The notes under the pieces were generated by a model. The model had not been told where the DNA came from and made no database searches. It saw only the letters and a program-made list of their open reading frames with translations. From positions 1-7,509 of the forward strand of contig JACOVT010000061.1 in NCBI GenBank assembly GCA_016177165.1: a stretch of 7,509 nt of DNA. The letters run 5' to 3'. The position numbers and the translations under genes are program-made. Below, piece by piece: positions 1-5,498 of the stretch (the first letter of the stretch is position 1; the number at the start of each line of letters is the position of its first letter). This DNA comes from Microcaldota archaeon. Its GTDB lineage: Archaea; B1Sed10-29; JACOVT01.

Positions 1-22
1 AAAAGCACGGCGGGAAAATCTG

Positions 23-1105
23 ATGGAAAAAGTAAGGGTGTTCGTGCTAAACACCGGGGGAACTATCGGCTCGGTAGGCAAGCCGCTCCGCCCGGCCAAA
101 TCCGCGGCAGAACTAGTTGATGGCGTCAACGTGTCTAAAGAAGTTGAGCTCTCGCTCAACGACTTCAAGTACCTCAGGGACTCAACAGACATTTTGCACT
201 CAGAACGGCTGATGATGGCCCGCCAGATTGCCTCTGTCTACAAGCAGCACGACGCCTTTGTCGTATTGCACGGCACTGACAGCCTAGCCGAAACAGCCGC
301 GGCGTTCTGCATGTTTTACAAATCAACACTCCAGAAACCGCTTATAATAGTCGGCGCCCAGATGGCAAAGGACGAGCCCGGTTCTGAGGCTATTTTTCAG
401 CTGTCGAACACATTCAGGGTCGCCTCGGCTTTCAGTCGCAATGGGGTAGTAGGAGTCTACAACGTCTGTATCGGTGACGTCTGGGACGGCAGCCGCCTGC
501 GAAAGCGCTCGGAGTCCAACTTCAACGCGTATTATACGCCAGGCCGCTATCCGGTGGCGCGCGTCTGGCCGCATATTCACTTTGATGAAGGTTTACGCTA
601 TCGCGACCCGGTCCTTGCCGTGCAGGATATACGTATCGACAGCGCGCTCGAGCGAAACGTCGCTAACATCAAGGTATCTGCAGATACGCCACCATGGGTG
701 GCTATGGACTTAGTCAGAAACAACCGCATAAAGGGATTGATACTAGAATGCAAGGGGATAGGCGGCATTCCTCAAAGGGAATGGTACGACTCCAGGTATG
801 GAACAACTTATTCTTGGATTGATACAATCGGAGCGGCAACAAAGGTGGGTATACATATTGGGGTGCTTTCGCCATTCGACGACGGCCGCGTAGTGCTCGG
901 GAGGTACGAGCTAGGGCAGATGGCAAAAGAGGCCGGTGCGATAAGCCTAGAAAGTCTTACGCCCGATATGGCTGATCTCAAGTTCAGGCAAGCAATAGCA
1001 ATGTTCCCAGAGGACAGAGACCGCATACAGGAGTTCATTTCAACGAACATAATTGGTGAGCTGCTCACCGGCAAAGAAGACGAAGGCTTCAGCGTCTTCG
1101 ACTAG
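23..1105 (+). CDS. L-asparaginase, type I-like (cytosolic asparaginase/GatD superfamily)
   Basis: Predicted to hydrolyse L-asparagine to aspartate and ammonia in the cytosol. The 360-residue product carries both threonine signatures of the family: TGGTI at residues 11-15 (nucleophile candidate T14) and HGTDS at 83-87 (T85 and D86 of the second catalytic group; the last residue is more often Thr). The substrate-site DST (53-55), VGAQ (110-113) and the catalytic-lysine candidate K161 in RLRKRS are also present. The C-terminal half (VLSPFDDGRV, then GAISLESLTPDMA) follows the family pattern of a GxV loop and a final helical segment. No signal peptide is seen. GatD of the archaeal Glu-tRNA(Gln) amidotransferase has a large extra N-terminal domain before TGGTI; here the motif begins at residue 11, so GatD is unlikely. 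The ATG at 23 is chosen because the N-terminal beta strand starts right after it; no clear Shine-Dalgarno is visible and the promoter would lie outside the window. Substrate preference (Asn versus Gln) cannot be read from the sequence. Confidence 0.9.
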   Translation: MEKVRVFVLNTGGTIGSVGKPLRPAKSAAELVDGVNVSKEVELSLNDFKYLRDSTDILHSERLMMARQIASVYKQHDAFVVLHGTDSLAETAAAFCMFYKSTLQKPLIIVGAQMAKDEPGSEAIFQLSNTFRVASAFSRNGVVGVYNVCIGDVWDGSRLRKRSESNFNAYYTPGRYPVARVWPHIHFDEGLRYRDPVLAVQDIRIDSALERNVANIKVSADTPPWVAMDLVRNNRIKGLILECKGIGGIPQREWYDSRYGTTYSWIDTIGAATKVGIHIGVLSPFDDGRVVLGRYELGQMAKEAGAISLESLTPDMADLKFRQAIAMFPEDRDRIQEFISTNIIGELLTGKEDEGFSVFD

Positions 1106-1136
1106 TTTTGTACAGCGCCCGCCGCAACCGCAAAGC

Positions 1137-1145
1137 ATATAAATA
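1137..1145 (+). promoter_or_regulatory. TATA box of the regulator gene
   Basis: ATATAAATA, preceded by purine-rich GCAAAGC that could serve as a BRE. Its centre (1141) is 27 nt before the GTG at 1168, so transcription would begin at or next to that start codon, giving a leaderless mRNA. Inferred from motif and spacing only. Confidence 0.6.
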
Positions 1146-1162
1146 TACTTGTATACAAGTAT
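1145..1162. promoter_or_regulatory. Perfect 18-bp palindrome, probable operator
   Basis: ATACTTGTATACAAGTAT is identical to its reverse complement over all 18 bases. It overlaps the last base of the TATA box and ends 5 nt before the GTG start of the ribbon-helix-helix-like gene. A protein bound here would block RNA polymerase recruitment, so this is a plausible autoregulatory operator. There is no loop and no following T-run, so a terminator hairpin is unlikely. Confidence 0.7.
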
Positions 1163-1167
1163 GCTTT

Positions 1168-1425
1168 GTGAGTGGTGTGGCTGAAGTTTCCTTCACGACC
1201 ATCAAGGTGTACCGGCGGGACGCGTCCGCGCTCAAGCAGCTCCAAAACCTGCTGGAGATGAGGGAGCGCTCGCTCAACCAGAGCGAGTTCCTGCACGACC
1301 TGTTGGATTTTGCGTTCAGGCACGAGCGCGAGTTCTTCCGCGACATGGAACGGGAGCACGAGGCCCGCAAGGAATGCATGGGCGAGTGGATGCGCGTGCT
1401 CGCGAAACGGATGCAGGAGATTTGA
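1168..1425 (+). CDS. Small ribbon-helix-helix-like DNA-binding protein (putative autorepressor)
   Basis: An 85-residue basic/acidic protein. Residues 8-16 (SFTTIKVYR) look like the DNA-contacting beta strand of a ribbon-helix-helix fold. Residues 18-32 form a likely first helix and 37-52 (NQSEFLHDLLDFAF) a second; the NQSE start resembles the helix-2 entry seen in CopG/VapB/NikR-type proteins. The remaining C-terminal third (50-85) is a highly charged helix rich in E, R and K that might mediate oligomerisation. The start is taken as GTG 1168 because it sits 27 nt after the TATA-box centre; GTG 1177 (82 residues) is nearly as good. The frame is open back to a TTG at 1108, but that start would precede the promoter. 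The palindrome just upstream suggests the protein controls its own gene. No toxin partner of normal size follows, so a toxin-antitoxin role is not supported. The family call rests on pattern recognition only. Confidence 0.65.
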   Translation: MSGVAEVSFTTIKVYRRDASALKQLQNLLEMRERSLNQSEFLHDLLDFAFRHEREFFRDMEREHEARKECMGEWMRVLAKRMQEI

Positions 1426-1455
1426 GCGGTGGGGCTGTGAACGGAGGAACAGGAA

Positions 1456-1581
1456 ATGGTTTCATTGGTGGCAAAGCTGCGGCGACTGGCTTGCGGGCCG
1501 CAACTGGATGCTTTTGTTCATTTCTTGGGTGCCACAGCGCGGGATCGCGCTACGACAGGATTTTATACGGTATTGGAGTGA
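1456..1581 (+). CDS. Candidate 41-residue small protein (weak)
   Basis: An ATG-initiated frame of 41 codons lies between the regulator and cdc48. It is preceded by GGAGGA at 1443-1448, a strong Shine-Dalgarno match 7 nt from the ATG, and it begins 30 nt after the regulator stop, so it could be co-transcribed with it. The product starts MVSLVAKLRRLACGPQ; its first two thirds could be one amphipathic helix, and it ends TGFYTVLE. I recognise no family. Against it: the frame is short, its 3' end contains the probable cdc48 TATA box, and its TGA overlaps the cdc48 ribosome-binding region. It may be chance sequence or a leader peptide. If it is not coding, the 163-nt interval 1426-1588 holds only the cdc48 promoter. 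Confidence 0.25.
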   Translation: MVSLVAKLRRLACGPQLDAFVHFLGATARDRATTGFYTVLE

Positions 1582-1582
1582 T
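1561..1582 (+). promoter_or_regulatory. cdc48 promoter: TATA-like box plus possible ribosome-binding site
   Basis: TTTTATAC at 1561-1568 is centred about 25 nt before the cdc48 ATG (1589), which would place the transcription start at or beside the A of the ATG. GGAGTGAT at 1575-1582 also resembles an archaeal Shine-Dalgarno (GGAGGTGAT lacking one G), 6 nt from the ATG. Translation from a longer transcript that starts upstream is therefore possible as well. Confidence 0.5.
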
Positions 1583-1588
1583 GTGTTC

Positions 1589-4500
1589 ATGCCGGTCACG
1601 GTTGAATTGAAGGTCCAAGAGGCGCTGCAGAACGACATCGGGCGAGGCATACTCAGGCTTGACTCGGTATCGCGCAAGAAGCTCGACGTCTCGTCTGGCG
1701 ACATCGTCGAGGTCTCGGGCAAGAAATCGACCGGCGCGATTGTCTGGCAGTCCTACCCAGAGGACGAAGGTTTGGGGGTCGTCCGCATGGACGCCCTGCT
1801 GAGGCAGAACTCCAGCACCGGCATCGGGGAAAAAGTGAGGGTGTCCAAGGCTTCTGGCGTGTCCGAGGCAAAGAAGGTCATACTCGCGCCCACGAAAGCC
1901 ATCCGCTTCCAGCCCGACTTTATTGATTACACAAAGCGCGAGTTCTTGGGAAGGCCGGTGTCCAAGGGGGACACGCTGCTCATGGGCGTGCTGGGACAGC
2001 CGCTGTTTTTCCGCGTGACGCAGGTGACGCCAAAAGGAATCTGCCAAATCACCGAATCCACACAGTTTTCGATACGCGAAGAACCAATAAAGGAAGGCGA
2101 GGCTGCGGCGATGGTTTCCTACGAGGACATCGGAGGACTCGGGGACAAGGTTGTCAAGGTAAGGGAGATGATAGAGCTGCCGTTACGGCATCCGGAACTG
2201 TTCGCGCGCGTGGGGATCGACCCGCCTAAGGGAGTCCTGCTGTACGGTTATCCCGGAACTGGGAAGACGCTGCTCGCCAAGGCGGTTGCGAACGAGAGCG
2301 AGGCCAACTTTTACGCCATACAAGGGCCTGAAATAGTCTGTGTTGCCGGCGATACCCCAATACAGCTTGCTAGCGGCGATACAACTGAAATCAAAGCGGT
2401 GTTTGATGAGGCTGCAAAAGAAGGCAAGGTGCTCAACAACGGGTTTGCAGAGGGAATTCGTATCTCCCTTCCCGTGCTTAGTTCTGACTCAAACCTGAGT
2501 GTAGTTCCAGCGAATGCCACACACGTTATGAGGATGAAGGCCGACAAGAGCTACCTGGTGCAAACTGCGCGCGGGTTTGAGGCCCGGGTTTCTGAGAACC
2601 AGCCATTTTCTTCTGTTGATGGCAACGCGCTAAAGTGGGTAAGGGCCAAAGAGCTGCGCTCTGGTGACAGGATAGCGCTAGTGAGAAAACTGGACGTCGA
2701 GGGACGTGAGCATGTTTTTGACTTTTCAAAGCTCGACAATTCTAAGACGCTTGTGAGGGTTGGTGAAAAAGAAGCGCTAATGAGCCAACTTTCCGAGCAA
2801 GAGCTTGCTGAGGCGGACGCGTTCAAGTTTTTTGACGCCCGGAACGCGTCAAGAAGCGCCTGGGTCAGGCTGCCAAGGCACAACTCGCCGGAGTTCATGG
2901 AATTCCTTGGTTGCATGCTTTCAGAAGGAAGCATAAGCAGGCGTGGCGATGAAGTTGCTTACGCAAACAACGACCCGGCATTGAGGAGCAACTTTTCTAG
3001 CCTGGTCAAGTCGGTCTTTGATAGCGATATTCGGGTGATGGAGAGCGATAACAAGGTTAGTATTAGTTCCAAGATCGTGTCAGGGTTCTTGACGCGAGTA
3101 TGCGGGTTGCCCAATGGTCGAAAACCCCACGATTACCATGCTCCGGGGTTCGTCAAGTTGGCCCCAACCGCTTGGCTGGCTCGTTTTGTTTCGGCCTACT
3201 TTGACGGTGACGGCTCTGCATCGGCCAACAACAACTTTGTCACGCCTGCTATTTTTTCAAAGAGTAGAAGGATGCTTGAAGACCTACGCTTCATGTTGCT
3301 GCGGCTCGGTATTCTGGCAAAAATAAGCCCTCACAAGACCAGCTATGGACCCATGCTGGTGCTTGTATTAGTTGGCTCAAAGAGCAGGGGCGAGTTTGCA
3401 AAGTTGGTCTCTCCCAAGAGCAGCTCTAAAAGGGCTGCTTTGCTCAAAACGCGCGACTTGAAGAAAACCGGCGATGGCTTGACTCTTCCAAAGCTTCCCT
3501 GCCTTAAAGAGTTAAAGCTTGCGCTAAGGATGCGTTATGGTATCCACTTGCCAGAGGGAGAATTCGAGCGGTACATATCGCAGAGGGATAGCATCACTTA
3601 CAGGAAGCTAGAAGCGCTCACCCATTATTTCGACAAAAGGCTGGCCCAACTAAAGGAATTGAGTGAGATGCTCTCAGAGATCCGGTTAGCGCTTGCTTCT
3701 GGAAACCTGCGGCAGGCCCAAAGCAAGCTCGGCAGGGCGTTTGGCATGCTGGATGTGAAGGAAGGAGAAGTGCCGCATAGCACGCTGATGAGGATAAAGT
3801 ACTACCTAAGAGACAAAGCAAGAGCCCGCTCAGGCAAGCCATTGGTTGAAATTGCCGACGAGCTGAAAAGAATACTTGAAGCAAGTGACCTTGAAAAAGC
3901 CGAGAGCAGCCTTGCTTTTGTAAAGAGGATCCTCGCGGGAGGTGTTTTCTTCGACGAGGTCACTAGCGTGAAACTGGCGGGACCCTTAGAAGTCTATGAC
4001 CTGTCAGTGGACGGACACTCGAACTTTGTTGGAGGAAACATGCCAGCAGTGCTGCACAATTCAAAGTTCGTCGGCGAGGCCGAGGAGAAACTAAGGAACA
4101 TCTTCGCGCAGGCCGAGGAGAATGCTCCTAGCATCATTTTCATCGACGAGCTGGACGCGATTGCCCCGAAACGCGAAGAGGTTATTGGGGAGGTGGAAAA
4201 GCGCATAGTCGCTCAACTTTTGAGCCTGATGGACGGCATGAAAGGGAGGGGGAAAGTGATCGTGATCGCCGCCACGAACAGGCCCAACTCGATCGACCAG
4301 GCGCTGCGCAGGCCCGGACGATTTGACCGCGAGATCGAGCTTGGCGTTCCGGACAGGACCGGCAGGAGGGAGATACTCAAGATTCACACGCGCAACATGC
4401 CGCTCGCTGATGACGTGGCTATCGAGGAGTTTGCCTCGATCACCCACGGCTACGTTGGGGCCGACCTGGCCGCGCTCGCACGTGAGGCCGCGATGAAGGC

Positions 4501-5467
4501 ATTGCGGAGGTTCCTGCCCAAGATAGACTTGGAAGAGGAGACGATCCCTGTCGAAATATTGGAGCAGATAAAGGTCACGCGCAAGGACTTTTACGACGGG
4601 TTCAAGGAAGTCCAGCCGTCGGCGATGCGCGAGGTGCTGATCGAGAACCCGAACGTCCACTGGAGTGACATTGGTGGTTTGGAGCCGGTCAAGAAGGAAA
4701 TCCGCGAGGCGGTTGAGTGGCCGCTCAAGTACCCGGAGATGTTCAAGCGCATGGGAATCAAGCCCACGCGCGGAATACTCCTCTTCGGGCCTCCAGGAAC
4801 GGGCAAAACGCTTCTGGCAAAAGCCGTCGCGACCGAGAGCGAGGCCAACTTCATCTCCGTAAGGGGCCCGGAAATATTCAACAAGTTCGTGGGCGAAAGC
4901 GAAAAAGCGATCCGCGAGATCTTCCGCAAGGCACGCCAAGCCTCGCCATGCATTGTTTTCTTCGACGAGCTGGACGCAATAGCCCCCCGGAGGGGCGGCG
5001 AGTTCGGAACCCATGTGGTAGAACAGGTGGTCAACCAGCTTCTCGTGGAGATGGATGGACTGGAGGAGCTCAAGGACGTTGTGGTGATCGGCGCGACCAA
5101 CAGGCCGGAACTCTTAGACGCGGCGCTCCTAAGGCCGGGCAGGTTTGACCGCCTGATCCAGATTCCTGCTCCTGACAAGGAAACACGCTTGGAGATACTC
5201 AAGGTCCAGACAAAGCACATGCCTGTTGGCAAAGACGTCGATCTGGAAAAGATTGCTGCCGTCACCGACGGCTACTCGGGCGCGGACTTGTCGGGCGTTG
5301 TGCGCGAGGCAGCCATGTACGCGCTGCGCGAGGACAAGCAGAGCAAGATGGTGTCATGGTCCCACTTGGAGCGCGCCCTCAAGGAGTCAGCCCCCTCCCT
5401 GGAGGAGAAGAACCTCAAGCGCTACGAGAAGTTCAAGAAGGAGTACGCCGGCGTCGAATTCGTATAG
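1589..5467 (+). CDS. cdc48: Cdc48/VAT (p97/VCP-like) AAA+ ATPase precursor containing an intein
   Basis: ATP-driven hexameric unfoldase that extracts and unfolds proteins, typically for the archaeal proteasome. The precursor has 1292 residues. After removal of the intein (251-824), 250 + 468 = 718 residues remain, close to the roughly 740 usual for archaeal Cdc48. The N-terminal substrate domain spans about 1-175 (double-psi barrel type start, VELKVQEALQNDIGRGI). D1 has Walker A GYPGTGKT (220-227), pore loop KFVG (826-829), Walker B IIFIDE (849-854) and arginine fingers R911 and R914 in GRFDR. D2 has Walker A GPPGTGKT (1067-1074), pore loop KFVG (1099-1102), Walker B IVFFDE (1122-1127) and R1185/R1188. 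All catalytic parts of both rings are present. D1 Walker A has Tyr where Pro is usual. ATG 1589 is chosen because the N-domain starts there and promoter and RBS signals precede it; the frame is open further upstream but overlaps the regulator gene. The C-terminus (VEFV) lacks a clear HbYX proteasome-docking motif. Confidence 0.97.
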   Translation: MPVTVELKVQEALQNDIGRGILRLDSVSRKKLDVSSGDIVEVSGKKSTGAIVWQSYPEDEGLGVVRMDALLRQNSSTGIGEKVRVSKASGVSEAKKVILAPTKAIRFQPDFIDYTKREFLGRPVSKGDTLLMGVLGQPLFFRVTQVTPKGICQITESTQFSIREEPIKEGEAAAMVSYEDIGGLGDKVVKVREMIELPLRHPELFARVGIDPPKGVLLYGYPGTGKTLLAKAVANESEANFYAIQGPEIVCVAGDTPIQLASGDTTEIKAVFDEAAKEGKVLNNGFAEGIRISLPVLSSDSNLSVVPANATHVMRMKADKSYLVQTARGFEARVSENQPFSSVDGNALKWVRAKELRSGDRIALVRKLDVEGREHVFDFSKLDNSKTLVRVGEKEALMSQLSEQELAEADAFKFFDARNASRSAWVRLPRHNSPEFMEFLGCMLSEGSISRRGDEVAYANNDPALRSNFSSLVKSVFDSDIRVMESDNKVSISSKIVSGFLTRVCGLPNGRKPHDYHAPGFVKLAPTAWLARFVSAYFDGDGSASANNNFVTPAIFSKSRRMLEDLRFMLLRLGILAKISPHKTSYGPMLVLVLVGSKSRGEFAKLVSPKSSSKRAALLKTRDLKKTGDGLTLPKLPCLKELKLALRMRYGIHLPEGEFERYISQRDSITYRKLEALTHYFDKRLAQLKELSEMLSEIRLALASGNLRQAQSKLGRAFGMLDVKEGEVPHSTLMRIKYYLRDKARARSGKPLVEIADELKRILEASDLEKAESSLAFVKRILAGGVFFDEVTSVKLAGPLEVYDLSVDGHSNFVGGNMPAVLHNSKFVGEAEEKLRNIFAQAEENAPSIIFIDELDAIAPKREEVIGEVEKRIVAQLLSLMDGMKGRGKVIVIAATNRPNSIDQALRRPGRFDREIELGVPDRTGRREILKIHTRNMPLADDVAIEEFASITHGYVGADLAALAREAAMKALRRFLPKIDLEEETIPVEILEQIKVTRKDFYDGFKEVQPSAMREVLIENPNVHWSDIGGLEPVKKEIREAVEWPLKYPEMFKRMGIKPTRGILLFGPPGTGKTLLAKAVATESEANFISVRGPEIFNKFVGESEKAIREIFRKARQASPCIVFFDELDAIAPRRGGEFGTHVVEQVVNQLLVEMDGLEELKDVVVIGATNRPELLDAALLRPGRFDRLIQIPAPDKETRLEILKVQTKHMPVGKDVDLEKIAAVTDGYSGADLSGVVREAAMYALREDKQSKMVSWSHLERALKESAPSLEEKNLKRYEKFKKEYAGVEFV
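2891..3373 (+). other. LAGLIDADG homing endonuclease domain within the intein
   Basis: Intein residues about 185-345. The first motif is FLGCMLSEGS (189-198), with Glu196 at the catalytic acidic position; the second is FVSAYFDGDGS (283-293), with Asp291. Glu is a tolerated alternative to Asp in this family, so both metal-binding acids appear to be present. SKSRRMLEDLRFMLLRLGI (307-325) matches the usual segment after the second motif in intein endonucleases. The expected role is to cut intein-less cdc48 alleles at the insertion site and drive homing. Activity is inferred, not shown. Confidence 0.83.
3431..3934 (+). other. Extra helical segment between endonuclease and C-terminal splicing blocks
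   Basis: Intein residues about 365-532 look mainly alpha-helical, with many Leu, Lys, Glu and Arg in heptad-like spacing (for example RLAQLKELSEMLSEIRLALA, and later IADELKRILEASDLEKAESS). One part, YISQRDSITYRKLEALTHYF (412-431), resembles helix-turn-helix accessory DNA-binding regions of some archaeal inteins. This segment makes the intein longer than the more typical 400-500 residues. I recognise no named domain; a role in recognising the homing site is inference. Confidence 0.5.
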
Positions 5468-5476
5468 CTTTTTATG
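5468..5476 (+). promoter_or_regulatory. TATA-like box of the secreted propeller gene
   Basis: CTTTTTATG begins directly after the cdc48 TAG. Its centre (5472) is 27 nt before the ATG at 5499, the same geometry as at the regulator gene. The T5 run could also help terminate the cdc48 transcript. No Shine-Dalgarno is seen before 5499, which fits a leaderless mRNA. Confidence 0.55.
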
Positions 5477-5498
5477 GCCCCCGCTCGTGTACCTCTTG

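Larger units (their letters stand above)
2339..4060 (+). mobile_element. Intein with homing endonuclease, inserted in Cdc48 D1
   Basis: A 574-residue protein-splicing element interrupts GPEIV/SKFVGE of D1. Its first residue is Cys (TGT 2339-2341) in block A CVAGDTPI. The C-terminal splicing blocks are clear: block F-like EVTSVKLAGPLEVYDLSV (540-557) and block G NFVGGNMPAVLHN (562-574), ending in the penultimate His and terminal Asn, with Ser as the first C-extein residue. Block B is recognisable from ARVSENQPF to the following W..AKELRSGDRIAL (82-114), but Gln88 stands where the conserved His of TxxH is expected. Endonuclease motifs are at 190-198 and 282-292. The reading frame is intact, and the host ATPase would be inactive without splicing because Walker A and Walker B of D1 are separated. 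Hand counts of sampled 60-nt lines give about 43-52% GC inside the intein against 57-73% for most sampled extein lines, consistent with separate ancestry. Confidence 0.96.

Noticed and set aside
23..1105. GatD subunit of the tRNA-dependent amidotransferase
   Set aside because: The protein lacks the N-terminal domain that precedes the TGGTI motif in GatD, and no gatE is visible next to it.
1145..1162. Palindrome as a transcription terminator of the asparaginase gene
   Set aside because: There is no loop, no GC-rich stem and no T-run after it; its position after a TATA box fits an operator better.
1108..1167. TTG start at 1108 for the regulator, giving 105 residues
   Set aside because: The added residues would be encoded by the TATA box and palindrome, and the ribbon strand begins only after GTG 1168/1177.
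1310..1588. Upstream extension of the cdc48 frame
   Set aside because: It would overlap the regulator gene in another frame, has no Cdc48 similarity, and precedes the TATA box and ribosome-binding signals at 1561-1582.
4091..5014. Long open frame on the minus strand (307 codons)
   Set aside because: It is antisense to D1 and D2 of cdc48 in GC-rich sequence, with no family resemblance.
5444..5464. HbYX proteasome-docking motif at the Cdc48 C-terminus
   Set aside because: The last residues are VEFV; the residue before the aromatic is Glu, not hydrophobic, so the motif is not met.
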